Assembly: GCA_040386975.1 (NCBI GenBank)
Contig: JAZKEO010000024.1
Span: 75,210-139,209 of the forward strand
DNA length: 64,000 nucleotides
Direction of reading: 5' to 3'
Source of the DNA: M2408 sp040386975
Lineage (GTDB): Bacteria > Bacteroidota > Bacteroidia > Flavobacteriales_D > Crocinitomicaceae
Shown: piece by piece, positions 51,551-60,270 of the stretch
How the letters are laid out: every line of letters begins with the position of its first letter
Numbering within the stretch: the first letter of the stretch is position 1
Made by a program: the position numbers and the translations under genes
The notes under the pieces: generated by a model
The model's input: only the letters and a program-made list of their open reading frames with translations
Database searches by the model: none
Told to the model about the DNA's origin: nothing

Positions 51551-52366
51551 ATGAATATAAGGACTTATTTTTCAAAGCTAATCACGTTTTCTTTTCTTTT
51601 TGTTATTTTTTCCTGCTCAACAAATCATGAAATCAATTCTAAAAATGAGAACTTAAGTTCAACTTCTGTCGAAAAAGAAGAGTTTAACGAAGAAAGTTCA
51701 TTCATTCAAGAAAACAAAGAAATAAAACAGAACAAAAAAAATCAAAAAGATACAATTACAAAAGCAAAACAAACTGATTTTAAGCAACTTGTTGACATTC
51801 AAACCTTAAATTCAAGTATTTTAATTGATTTAAAATATGCTTCTGAAGATAATTTCATGAAACAACGTCTCTATTTTGATATTGACAAAGTTTTTTTACA
51901 AAAAGATGTAGCCGAAAGATTAGCTAAAGTTCAAGAATATTTAAAGGAATTGCGACCAGATTTAACGCTTTTGGTTTACGATGGTGTTCGTCCGCTTTCA
52001 GTTCAAAAAGCCATGTGGAAAGCCTTGGATACAATTCCAGTGAAAGATCGTGTGAAGTTTGTGTCAAATCCTGCCTCGGGCAGCATTCATAATTATGGTG
52101 CAGCAGTTGATCTAACTATAGCTCAAAACAATGGAAAAGCCTTGGACATGGGAGCTGGCTACGACGATATTCGAGAAATTGCTTACCCTCGCATGGAAAA
52201 CTATTTTTTGCAAAAAGGTGAATTGACAAATCAACAAATAGAAAACAGGAAATTACTCCGAAAAGTGATGAAAAGTCAGAATTTTACAAACATTCCGACG
52301 GAGTGGTGGCATTTTAACGCTTGTTCAAGAAATGAAGCAAAAATAAAATATAAAATATTACAATAA
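51551..52366 (+). CDS. D-Ala-D-Ala dipeptidase-like lipoprotein (VanX family, M15D)
   Basis: This 271-residue lipoprotein (lipobox 'FVIFSC') has an acidic and Lys-rich linker (25-75) and an M15 peptidase domain. Zinc and catalytic residues are intact: 'SIHNYGAAVD' (His180, Asp187) and Glu251-Trp-Trp-His254. It probably cleaves D-Ala-D-Ala in the periplasm for cell-wall recycling. No vanH or vanA neighbour exists, so vancomycin resistance is not suggested. Confidence 0.93.
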   Translation: MNIRTYFSKLITFSFLFVIFSCSTNHEINSKNENLSSTSVEKEEFNEESSFIQENKEIKQNKKNQKDTITKAKQTDFKQLVDIQTLNSSILIDLKYASEDNFMKQRLYFDIDKVFLQKDVAERLAKVQEYLKELRPDLTLLVYDGVRPLSVQKAMWKALDTIPVKDRVKFVSNPASGSIHNYGAAVDLTIAQNNGKALDMGAGYDDIREIAYPRMENYFLQKGELTNQQIENRKLLRKVMKSQNFTNIPTEWWHFNACSRNEAKIKYKILQ

Positions 52367-52408
52367 AGTTAAATTCAAATCGTTATAACTTTATATCAAA
52401 TAACTTTT

Positions 52409-52564
52409 ATGTTGCCTATGTTTAAAATATTACCTTCAAAAATTGAGAAAAAGTCTAATAATTTAAAACCTAAGGATGAAACCTTATACAAGCTTTTAAA
52501 TTATAGCAAAGCACTGATTTCAGAATCAGTAAACAAAAAAAGAGTTTTAATCAATTTGAATTAA
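52409..52564 (+). CDS. 51-residue small protein
   Basis: An ATG-TAA ORF encodes a basic peptide (Lys-rich), with 'PKDETLYKLLNYSKALIS' in the middle. A strong terminator begins 9 bp after its stop, which supports a real gene. From memory, short Flavobacteria proteins with a 'TIDFLLNYSKAL'-like core are widespread and unnamed. No function is proposed. Confidence 0.55.
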   Translation: MLPMFKILPSKIEKKSNNLKPKDETLYKLLNYSKALISESVNKKRVLINLN

Positions 52565-52573
52565 ATTTCAAAT

Positions 52574-52607
52574 AAAAAAGGAGAAACAAATGTGTTTCTC
52601 CTTTTTT
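52574..52607. terminator. bidirectional Rho-independent terminator
   Basis: A 14-bp perfect stem AAAAAAGGAGAAAC / GTTTCTCCTTTTTT encloses a 6-nt loop. It serves the small ORF on the plus strand and gap on the minus strand, which ends 26 bp away. Confidence 0.93.
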
Positions 52608-52632
52608 CGTTTTATCTATTTTCACTTAGAGA

Positions 52633-53619
52633 CTACATTATTTTAGCTAAATCAACCAAACGACTAGAATATCCAGCCTCGTTATCGTACCAAGCAGAAA
52701 GTTTAACCATTTTACCAACAACCATTGTTAAATCACTATCAAAAATAGCACTGTGTCTATCTCCAATAATATCAGCAGAAACCAAAGGCTCATCCGTATA
52801 TCTTAAAATTCCTTTCAAAGAAGTTTCTGAAGCCTTTTTGAAAGCTGCATTAATTTGTTCTACTGTTAAATTTTCTTTAACAACAAAAGTAAATTCAGTT
52901 ATACTTCCGTCTGGAACAGGCACACGCATACTGCTTCCTCCCATTTTCCCATTCAATTCAGGAAAAATTTTCCATAAAGCTTTAGCAGCTCCAGTTGAAG
53001 TTGGAATAATTGATAAAGTTGCCGCTCTTGCTCTTCTCAAATCTTTGTGAGGAGAATCGTGTAAACGCTGATCAGAAGTAAAACTATGAACTGTATTTAC
53101 AAAAGCACTTTCAATCTCTGCAATTTCCATCATTACCTTAACTAAAGGTGCTGCACAATTGGTTGTACAAGATGCGTTTGAAATAACGATATCACTAGAG
53201 TTTAAACTTTCGTTATTTACCCCTAAAACAATTGTTTTTGTATCATCATTTGCTGGAGCACTTAAAATCACTTTTTTTGCTCCACCTTTAAGGTGTAATT
53301 CAGCTTTTTCTTGTGTTAAAAATATACCCGTACATTCAATAACTGTTTCAACACCATAATTCCCCCAAGGAATATTTGCTGGATCTTTTTCGGAAATGAA
53401 TACTATTTTTTTTCCGTTTTCAAAAATTAAGGAGTTATCCGAGATTTCAAATTTCTCATTCAAAACACCGTGAATACTATCATACTTCAATAAATGAGCC
53501 AGTGTTTTTAAATCTCCTAAATCATTTACTAAGGCAATTTCAAAGTCATTTTGTAACAGACTATATCGTGTAAAGCTTCGACCGATACGACCAAAGCCAT
53601 TTATTCCAATTTTTTTCAT
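52633..53619 (-). CDS. gap: glyceraldehyde-3-phosphate dehydrogenase, type I
   Basis: This glycolytic enzyme has 328 residues, with NAD motif 'INGFGRIGRSFTRY', catalytic Cys in 'SNASCTTNCAAP' (about 150), His in 'VHSFTSDQRLHDSPHKDLRRARAA' and 'WYDNEAGYSSRLVDL'. All key residues are present. It is monocistronic: the terminator at 52.6 kb follows and a divergent gap of about 147 bp separates it from the transketolase N-half. Confidence 0.97.
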   Translation of the reverse strand: MKKIGINGFGRIGRSFTRYSLLQNDFEIALVNDLGDLKTLAHLLKYDSIHGVLNEKFEISDNSLIFENGKKIVFISEKDPANIPWGNYGVETVIECTGIFLTQEKAELHLKGGAKKVILSAPANDDTKTIVLGVNNESLNSSDIVISNASCTTNCAAPLVKVMMEIAEIESAFVNTVHSFTSDQRLHDSPHKDLRRARAATLSIIPTSTGAAKALWKIFPELNGKMGGSSMRVPVPDGSITEFTFVVKENLTVEQINAAFKKASETSLKGILRYTDEPLVSADIIGDRHSAIFDSDLTMVVGKMVKLSAWYDNEAGYSSRLVDLAKIM

Positions 53620-53715
53620 TTCTAATAATATTATGATTTTAATTTAAATCGACAACTTAATCAGTTTAAAATTAATAAAAAACCGCGTAATTGTGAACAA
53701 ATATTCATAATTATT

Positions 53716-53748
53716 TTTGAATTTTCCCATTAAATAATGTTAATTTTG
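53716..53748 (+). promoter_or_regulatory. promoter of the transketolase unit
   Basis: TTTG (53716-53719), a 21-bp spacer and TAATTTTG (53741-53748) fit the consensus, 18 nt before the ATG. Confidence 0.65.
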
Positions 53749-53766
53749 AGCTTTTATTAAAATTTC

Positions 53767-54609
53767 ATGGAAAATAACGATTTAGCTAGGATAGCATCAC
53801 AAGTAAGAAGAGATATTTTAAGAATGGTCGCAGAAGTGAACTCAGGTCATCCTGGAGGTTCATTAGGTTGCACAGATTTTTTAACTGTTTTGTATTTTGA
53901 ACAAATGAAACACAATGCAAACCCATTTTCAATGGATGGATTAAACGAAGATGTTTTCTTTTTATCAAACGGACATATTTCTCCTTTATTTTACAGTGTT
54001 TTAGCTCGTAGTGGATATTTTCCAGTAAGCGAATTAGCAACTTTTAGAAAAATAAGTTCTCGTTTGCAAGGTCATCCAAGTACTGACAAAAATTTACCAG
54101 GAGTTCGTGTTGCCTCAGGTTCATTAGGTCAAGGTTTATCAGTTGCTATTGGTACTGCTGAAGCAAAAAAACTGAATAATGATAAAGCTATCGTCTATAC
54201 TTTACATGGTGATGGTGAGTTACAAGAAGGTCAAATTTGGGAAGCAGCAATGTATGCTGCAGCAAAAAATATTGATAATTTAATTGCTACAATCGATTTT
54301 AACGGACGTCAAATTGATGGTGATGTTGATGATGTTCTTCCTTTAGGAAACTTGGCACAAAAATGGATAGCTTTTGGTTGGGAAGTCTTAGAAATGGACG
54401 GTCATAACATAGAGGAAATTAAAACAACCTTGGCAAAAGCGAAATCAATGACAGGAAATAAAAAACCAATCGTAATCATCATGAAAACAGAGATGGGACA
54501 AGGAGTTGACTACATGATGGGAACGCATAAATGGCATGGAAGTGCTCCAAATCCTGAACAATTAGCAAACGCTTTGGGTCAATTGGAAGAAACTTTGGGC
54601 GACTATTAA
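53767..54609 (+). CDS. transketolase, N-terminal subunit
   Basis: This 280-residue chain carries the thiamine-diphosphate-binding half of transketolase: 'NSGHPGGSLGCTDFLTVLYF', 'GSLGQGLSVAIGTAEAKK' and 'LHGDGELQEGQIWEAAMYAA...IDFNGRQIDG'. The enzyme moves two-carbon units in the pentose phosphate pathway. Two-gene transketolases are known in archaea and many Bacteroidota. The C-terminal half is not adjacent: a VWA gene intervenes, 62 bp downstream. Confidence 0.95.
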   Translation: MENNDLARIASQVRRDILRMVAEVNSGHPGGSLGCTDFLTVLYFEQMKHNANPFSMDGLNEDVFFLSNGHISPLFYSVLARSGYFPVSELATFRKISSRLQGHPSTDKNLPGVRVASGSLGQGLSVAIGTAEAKKLNNDKAIVYTLHGDGELQEGQIWEAAMYAAAKNIDNLIATIDFNGRQIDGDVDDVLPLGNLAQKWIAFGWEVLEMDGHNIEEIKTTLAKAKSMTGNKKPIVIIMKTEMGQGVDYMMGTHKWHGSAPNPEQLANALGQLEETLGDY

Positions 54610-54671
54610 TTAGACTCTAGACTTAAAGACTTAGGACAAAGAACTTGAATAATATCTAAATCGAATAAACA

Positions 54672-56036
54672 TTGACTAAAATAAAATTCATATTAACTTT
54701 TTTAATTTTTGTAGCATGTAACAACTTACAAGCACAAGAAAAGTTGACACGCATTTTATTTGTTTTAGATGCTTCAAACAGTATGAATGCGGATTGGGGA
54801 AATGGTCAATCTCGAATCGAAGCTGCTAAAGAGATTCTAGCAAAATGTGTTGACAGTCTTGAAGGAACGGCAAATCTAGAAATTGCTTTACGCGTTTATG
54901 GACATCAATCGCCAATTACAGCTACTTATCAAGATTGTAACGACACCAAATTGGAAATTCCATTTGGGAAAAACAATTACACAGCGGTTCGAAACAAAAT
55001 AAAAACGATTCTTGCTAAAGGAACAACTCCAATTGCTCGTTCACTTGAAGCTAGCGCTGGAGATTTTCCAGATATGAATTCCAATAACATCATTATTTTA
55101 ATTACCGATGGAATTGAAGCGTGTGACAACGATCCTTGTGTTATTGCGAAAAAGTTGAAAGACAAAAATATCAATGTAACACCTTTTGTGATTGGATTAG
55201 GTCTTGACTTGTCTTATTTAGAGAAATTCAAATGCATTGGAGCTTACTCCGAAGCTGAAACAAAAGATGCTTTTAAAAATGCTTTGAGAACTATTGTTAA
55301 CAAATCGATTATCAATACCACAGTGCAAATTAACATCAACGACAGTTCAAAAAACCCAAAAGAAACTGATGTTACCATGTTTTTGTATGAAGCTGGAACG
55401 AATAAATTAAAATACACCTTTACACATACAATAAATCGTTACGGAAATCCAGATACTTTAGTGATTGACCCAACAATTAAATATGATTTAGTTGTTAACA
55501 CACTTCCAAAAATCGAAAAGAAAAACATCACTTTAGTTAAAAACAAACACAACACGATTGAAGTTGATGGACCTCAAGGTTACATGAAGTTGAGAACAAC
55601 AAACGGAACCCGTGAAAACGCCATTTTAATGCGTGTAATGCTTCAAGGAACAAATCAAACCATTAATGTCCAGGAATTAAACGTTCAAGACAAATATATC
55701 GTTGGAAAATACGATGTTGAAATTCTTACTTTACCTCGTATTTATCAAACAATTAGTGTCGAACAAAACAGCACAACTCATGTTGACATTTTGGCTCCAG
55801 GAATATTCTCTTATAAAGCTCCAAATGTAGTTGTTGGCCAACTTTTCATGCAAAACAAAGAAGGAAAATGGGATTGGATTCATAATTTAGACCAAGCAAC
55901 AACTTTTGGAAATGTGAATATGCAGCCTGGAACATATCGAATTGTTTATAGGCAGAAAAATCTTAAATCTACAGCTTACACCTTTGAAAAAGATTTTAAA
56001 ATATACTCAAACAAAACAACAACAATAAATTTATAA
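54672..56036 (+). CDS. exported VWA-domain protein inside the transketolase locus
   Basis: This 454-residue protein has an export signal from a TTG start ('MTKIKFILTFLIFVACNNLQAQ'). The VWA domain (about 25-205) has a full MIDAS: Asp33-x-Ser35-x-Ser37, Thr in 'GTTPIARSLEASAG', and 'LITDGIEACDND'. A beta-rich C-terminal region of unknown fold follows. It should bind metal and a protein partner in the periplasm. It sits between the transketolase halves, 2 bp before the second. No ATG can encode the signal peptide, and an in-frame TAA lies just upstream. Confidence 0.85.
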   Translation: MTKIKFILTFLIFVACNNLQAQEKLTRILFVLDASNSMNADWGNGQSRIEAAKEILAKCVDSLEGTANLEIALRVYGHQSPITATYQDCNDTKLEIPFGKNNYTAVRNKIKTILAKGTTPIARSLEASAGDFPDMNSNNIIILITDGIEACDNDPCVIAKKLKDKNINVTPFVIGLGLDLSYLEKFKCIGAYSEAETKDAFKNALRTIVNKSIINTTVQININDSSKNPKETDVTMFLYEAGTNKLKYTFTHTINRYGNPDTLVIDPTIKYDLVVNTLPKIEKKNITLVKNKHNTIEVDGPQGYMKLRTTNGTRENAILMRVMLQGTNQTINVQELNVQDKYIVGKYDVEILTLPRIYQTISVEQNSTTHVDILAPGIFSYKAPNVVVGQLFMQNKEGKWDWIHNLDQATTFGNVNMQPGTYRIVYRQKNLKSTAYTFEKDFKIYSNKTTTINL

Positions 56037-56038
56037 AA

Positions 56039-56998
56039 ATGAAAGAAATTGAAATTTTAGGAAACAAAGATACCCGATCTGGATTTGGTGAAGGTTTACA
56101 CGAAGTGGCAAAAACAAACTCAAACGTTGTTGGTTTGTGTGCCGATTTAATTGGTTCTTTAAAAATGGATGCTTTCAAAAAAGATTTCCCTGAACGTTTT
56201 TTTCAAATCGGAATTGCTGAAGCAAATATGATTGGAATTGCTGCGGGAATGACTATTGGTGGAAAAATTCCTTATACGGGAACATTTGCCAATTTTTCAA
56301 CAGGAAGAGTTTACGACCAAATTCGTCAATCGGTTGCCTACTCAAAAAAGAATGTTAAAATTTGTGCTTCTCATGCTGGACTTACTTTAGGTGAAGATGG
56401 AGCAACACATCAAATTTTAGAAGATATTGGAATGATGAAAATGTTGCCAAACATGACCGTAATCGTTCCATGTGATTTTAACCAAACAAAACAAGCAACA
56501 ATCGCAATTGCTGAACACAAAGGTCCAGTTTATTTACGTTTTGGTCGTCCTGTTATGCCAATTTTCGTGAAAGACGATGCAAAATTTGTTATTGGAAAAG
56601 CAGATACAATTTTTGAAGGAACAGACGTTACAATCATTGCTTGCGGGCATTTGGTTTGGAAATCGATTGAAGCTGCTAAAATTTTAATGGAAAAAGGAAT
56701 TAATGCTGAAGTGATCAACATGCACACAATCAAACCTTTGGATGTTGATGCAATTTTAAAATCTGTTAAAAAGACAGGTTGCGTTGTTACAGCTGAGGAA
56801 CACATGAGAAACGGTGGTTTAGGTGATTCTGTATCACAAGTTTTGATTCAAAATTTTTTAGCACCGCAAGAATACGTTGCTGTTAACGATAAATTTGGAG
56901 AAAGTGGACCACCAATGGAATTGATGACAAAGTATGGAATTGACACCTTAAATATTGTTGAAGCAGCTGAAAAAGCAATCGCAAGAAAAAAAATATAA
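56039..56998 (+). CDS. transketolase, C-terminal subunit
   Basis: This 319-residue chain has the pyrimidine-binding and C-terminal domains: 'TRSGFGEGLHEVAKTNSNVVGLCADL', 'ERFFQIGIAEANMIGIAAGMTIGG', 'CASHAGLTLGEDGATHQILEDI' and 'VVTAEEHMRNGGLGDSVSQVL'. With the N-half it forms one enzyme. It starts 2 bp after the VWA gene, so the three should be one transcript, ended by the terminator at 57.02 kb. Confidence 0.95.
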   Translation: MKEIEILGNKDTRSGFGEGLHEVAKTNSNVVGLCADLIGSLKMDAFKKDFPERFFQIGIAEANMIGIAAGMTIGGKIPYTGTFANFSTGRVYDQIRQSVAYSKKNVKICASHAGLTLGEDGATHQILEDIGMMKMLPNMTVIVPCDFNQTKQATIAIAEHKGPVYLRFGRPVMPIFVKDDAKFVIGKADTIFEGTDVTIIACGHLVWKSIEAAKILMEKGINAEVINMHTIKPLDVDAILKSVKKTGCVVTAEEHMRNGGLGDSVSQVLIQNFLAPQEYVAVNDKFGESGPPMELMTKYGIDTLNIVEAAEKAIARKKI

Positions 56999-57017
56999 TA
57001 AAACCAGATAATCAATT

Positions 57018-57046
57018 AAGTGTTCATTTTTGAGCACTTTTTTTTT
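57018..57046 (+). terminator. terminator of the transketolase unit
   Basis: AAGTGTTCA / TGAGCACTT pair with one G-T wobble around a TTTT loop, followed by a T run to 57046. Confidence 0.9.
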
Positions 57047-57054
57047 GAATAAAA

Positions 57055-58251
57055 ATGAATAATACAACAAACGATTTTCTTTCACATCAAGGTCAGACAA
57101 ATCAATCGCCATATTTAATTGAAGTCGAAAGTGCTTCGGGCTTATACATTTACGATAAAACGGGAAAAGCGTATATGGATATGATTGCTGGTGTTGCTGT
57201 AAATAATATTGGACACAAACATCCAAAGGTAATTGAAGCAATAAAAAACCAAGTAGATAAACATTTACACGTAATGGTTTATGGCGAATTTATTCAAGAT
57301 GCTCAATTAAATTTTTCAAAAAAACTAGTTTCACTTTTACCTAATAGTCTAAATTCAGTTTACACAGTAAATTCAGGTACTGAAGCCAATGAAGCGGCCT
57401 TAAAATTAGTAAAACGTGTCACTGGTCGAACAGAATTAATCTCATTTCGTGGTTCTTATCACGGAAGTACGCATGGCTCGATGAGTGTTTCGGGAAATGA
57501 AATCAAAAAACAAGCTTTTCGACCACTTCTACCAGATGTTACTTTTCTGACTTTCAACAAAATTGAAGATTTAGATAAAATCTCAGATAAAACAGCTGGG
57601 GTAATCATTGAAACCATTCAAGGTGATGCCGGAGTTCGCATTCCTGATCAAAATTTCCTAAAAGCTTTAAGAAATCGATGTACCGAAACTGGAACTTTAC
57701 TTATTTTCGATGAAATCCAATGCGGAATTGGACGTGCAGGAAAATTATTTGCTTTTGAACATTTTGATGTCGTTCCTGATGTTTTGACACTTGGGAAAGC
57801 ACTTGGCGGAGGAATGTCGATTGGAGCTTTGGTTTCCTCACAAAAAAACTTACATGAATTCACTTACAATCCCATGCTTGGTCACATCACTACTTTTGGT
57901 GGACATCCAGTAAATTGTGCTGCGGCTTTAGCTTGTTTGAAAGTCATGGAAACTGAAATCGACTTTCATGAAGTTGAACGATTGGGGAAATTATTGGAAG
58001 ATATTATTTCACAAAATTCAGAAATCAAAGAAATTAGACGTATCGGAATGATGTTTGCTTTTGACATGGAAAGCTTTGAACGCGTTGAAAAAGTAGTCAA
58101 AAAATGTCTCGAAAAAGGTTTAATTAGCTTTTGGTTTTTATCTCATCCGTACAGCTTTAGACTTTCACCGCCTCTAACCATTACAGAAGAAGAAATCAGA
58201 AAAGCAGGAAAAATCATTTTGGAAGCAATTAAAGAAACGTGCGAGGAATAG
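57055..58251 (+). CDS. class III aminotransferase (acetylornithine/ornithine type)
   Basis: This 398-residue PLP enzyme has 'YTVNSGTEANEAALKLVKRVTGR', 'RGSYHGSTHGSMSVSG', 'IFDEIQCGIGRAGKLFAFEHF' and Lys248 in 'LTLGKALGGGMS'. The family covers acetylornithine, ornithine and 4-aminobutyrate aminotransferases. No arginine genes are adjacent, so the substrate stays open. It starts 8 bp after the terminator's T run, and I see no clear -7 box. Confidence 0.9.
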   Translation: MNNTTNDFLSHQGQTNQSPYLIEVESASGLYIYDKTGKAYMDMIAGVAVNNIGHKHPKVIEAIKNQVDKHLHVMVYGEFIQDAQLNFSKKLVSLLPNSLNSVYTVNSGTEANEAALKLVKRVTGRTELISFRGSYHGSTHGSMSVSGNEIKKQAFRPLLPDVTFLTFNKIEDLDKISDKTAGVIIETIQGDAGVRIPDQNFLKALRNRCTETGTLLIFDEIQCGIGRAGKLFAFEHFDVVPDVLTLGKALGGGMSIGALVSSQKNLHEFTYNPMLGHITTFGGHPVNCAAALACLKVMETEIDFHEVERLGKLLEDIISQNSEIKEIRRIGMMFAFDMESFERVEKVVKKCLEKGLISFWFLSHPYSFRLSPPLTITEEEIRKAGKIILEAIKETCEE

Positions 58252-58376
58252 TTATGAGTGTTGAGTTATGAATTATGAATTATGAGTTTAATCTAATTTG
58301 TAAGTGACGATTTATAAATAAATTGTATTTTTGTATTGATTTACAACTCATAACTCAACATTCATAACTCATAACT
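58250..58376. repeat. inverted word repeats flanking a promoter-like box
   Basis: The left block (58250-58290) repeats GAGTTATGA/ATTATGA words and includes the word shared with 28848-28870. The right block (58342-58376) is its inverted form (AACTCATAACTC, ATTCATAACTC). TATTTTTG (58326-58333) lies between them. Confidence 0.65.
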
Positions 58377-58382
58377 AAAAAA

Positions 58383-58931
58383 ATGGATATCCTTTTACAA
58401 TTAGCATTAATCATCGTTCCAGCAGGAGCAGTTTTTTTAACTGTATTACTTTTCTTAAAAAAACAAAGTGAGAGAGAAATTAGAAATTCTCAATCGGATT
58501 CTATTGCAAATAAATTACAGGCTGAATTAAAAAAAGAAAGACAAAAATTCTTTTTACCAAGTCGTTTGGAAGCATATCAACGTTCTGTTTTGCTAATGGA
58601 ACGTATTTCTCCAAATTCATTGGTTATGCGTCTTCATAACCCTGGTTTACCTGCAAAAGCTTTACAAGCAGATTTATTGAAAGCAATTCGTGAAGAATAT
58701 GATCACAATGTGGCGCAGCAATTGTTCATTTCTCCTCAAGCTTGGGAAATGGTCAAAAATTCAAAAGATGAAACTACTAAAATCATCAATTTGGCAGGAA
58801 AACAAATGCAAGCAACTTCAATGGGTTTGGATTTAAGTTCCAAAATATTTGAAATTTGTGCTGAAATTGGTCAATTACCGACAGAAATCACAATTGATTA
58901 CTTGAAAAAAGAATTACAAGAATTATTTTAA
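58383..58931 (+). CDS. small membrane-anchored protein, Bacteroidota-specific
   Basis: This 182-residue protein has one N-terminal membrane helix (5-26), a basic linker and a helical cytoplasmic domain with 'FFLPSRLEAYQRSVLLMERISPNSLVMRL' and 'NLAGKQMQATSMGLDLSSKIFEI'. I believe this belongs to a conserved uncharacterised Bacteroidota family (DUF7935-like), but cannot confirm the number. Its role is unknown. It precedes a phosphoribosyltransferase by 18 bp. Confidence 0.75.
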   Translation: MDILLQLALIIVPAGAVFLTVLLFLKKQSEREIRNSQSDSIANKLQAELKKERQKFFLPSRLEAYQRSVLLMERISPNSLVMRLHNPGLPAKALQADLLKAIREEYDHNVAQQLFISPQAWEMVKNSKDETTKIINLAGKQMQATSMGLDLSSKIFEICAEIGQLPTEITIDYLKKELQELF

Positions 58932-58949
58932 AATAACTAGTTCACTCCA

Positions 58950-59444
58950 ATGCAAATTGTTCTCAATCACACACAAATTCAACAAAAAATTTCTCGCATT
59001 GCGCATGAAATAATTGAAAATACTTTCGATGAAAAAAAAATATTCATAGCAGGAATTTGTGGCAACGGATTTCTAATAGCTAAAGAAATTCAGGAAATCA
59101 TTAAAACAAATTCTGAAATTGAAACAAGTATTTTTGAAATTTCACTTGACAAAGAAAATCCTTTAAGTTCAGAAATTAAAGCTTCGTTTGATATATCTTC
59201 ATTCAAAAATGAATACCTTATTTTAGTTGACGATGTGGTTAATTCTGGTAAAACAATGCAATACGCCTTAACTAAAATATTGGAAAATCCAACTAAAAAC
59301 ATCAAAACAGTTGCTTTAGTTGACAGAACACACAGACGTTTTCCTATAAAATGTGATTATGTTGGCTTGACGCTTTCAACAACCATCAAAAATCGCGTTG
59401 AAGTGGATTTTACAACTCAAGAATCATTTGCTTATTTAATTTGA
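58950..59444 (+). CDS. type I phosphoribosyltransferase
   Basis: This 164-residue PRTase has the PRPP-binding motif 'YLILVDDVVNSGKTMQYAL' (about 91-108) and 'VALVDRTHRRFPIKCDYVGLTL', resembling PyrR or hypoxanthine-type enzymes. The base substrate cannot be told. The stop is 8 bp before the murQ ATG. Confidence 0.88.
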   Translation: MQIVLNHTQIQQKISRIAHEIIENTFDEKKIFIAGICGNGFLIAKEIQEIIKTNSEIETSIFEISLDKENPLSSEIKASFDISSFKNEYLILVDDVVNSGKTMQYALTKILENPTKNIKTVALVDRTHRRFPIKCDYVGLTLSTTIKNRVEVDFTTQESFAYLI

Positions 59445-59452
59445 CTATTGCA

Positions 59453-60262
59453 ATGCAAAAAATAACCGAGTCAGAAAGTTCGTATCAGGATTTAGATAAA
59501 ATGTCTACTTTGGAATTATTGACCAACATCAATACCGAAGATGCAAAAGTACACCTTGCCGTTAATAAAATAATCCCAGAAATCGAAAAGTTTATTGATG
59601 AAGCTTTTGAGCGTTTAAAAAATGGAGGGCGACTTTTTTACATCGGAGCTGGCACAAGCGGACGACTTGGAGTAGTTGATGCAAGTGAATGTCCCCCAAC
59701 TTTCGGTGTTCCTCACGATTTGGTGGTTGGAATTATCGCTGGTGGTGACAAAGCGATTCGCAAAGCAGTTGAATTTGCTGAAGACGATACAGAGCAAGCT
59801 TGGAAAGATTTATCCGAATATTTCATTGACAAAAAAGATGTTTTAGTTGGAATTGCCGCTTCTGGTTCAACTCCTTATGTTTTAGGCGGAATCGAAAAAG
59901 CAAACGAAATTGGAACATTGACTTGTGGAATTTCATGTAATCCCGACAGTGCTTTAAGTTTAAAAGCCAAGCATGCACTTTGCCCGATTGTTGGACCTGA
60001 ATTTGTAACTGGAAGTACACGCATGAAATCTGGTACAGCTCAAAAATTGATTTTAAACATGATTTCTACGTCCTTGATGATCAAATTAGGTCGTGTGCAA
60101 GGAAATCGTATGGTTGACATGCAATTGAGTAATGTCAAATTAGTTGATAGAGGTACAAAAATGGTTCAGGAAAAATTAGATATTTCATATGAGAAAGCAA
60201 AAGAATTGCTTTTAAAATATGGTAGCGTTAGAGAAGCCGTGGAGAGTTATAAACTATTTTAA
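59453..60262 (+). CDS. murQ: N-acetylmuramic acid 6-phosphate etherase MurQ
   Basis: MurQ removes the lactyl ether from MurNAc-6-P during peptidoglycan recycling. The 269-residue protein has 'GAGTSGRLGVVDASECPPTFG', 'GIAASGSTPYVLGG' and 'EFVTGSTRMKSGTAQKLILNM', all family motifs. I use the ATG at 59453, not the TTG four codons earlier that overlaps the previous stop. Recycling fits the M23 peptidase and D-Ala-D-Ala dipeptidase elsewhere in the window. Confidence 0.96.
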   Translation: MQKITESESSYQDLDKMSTLELLTNINTEDAKVHLAVNKIIPEIEKFIDEAFERLKNGGRLFYIGAGTSGRLGVVDASECPPTFGVPHDLVVGIIAGGDKAIRKAVEFAEDDTEQAWKDLSEYFIDKKDVLVGIAASGSTPYVLGGIEKANEIGTLTCGISCNPDSALSLKAKHALCPIVGPEFVTGSTRMKSGTAQKLILNMISTSLMIKLGRVQGNRMVDMQLSNVKLVDRGTKMVQEKLDISYEKAKELLLKYGSVREAVESYKLF

Positions 60263-60270
60263 TCCAAGAC

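Noticed and set aside
51551..52366. vancomycin-resistance cassette
   Set aside because: Only a VanX-like lipoprotein is present; no vanH, vanA or regulators. Such dipeptidases are common in Bacteroidota.
59441..59455. TTG start for murQ
   Set aside because: It overlaps the previous stop; the ATG at 59453 gives the usual N-terminus.
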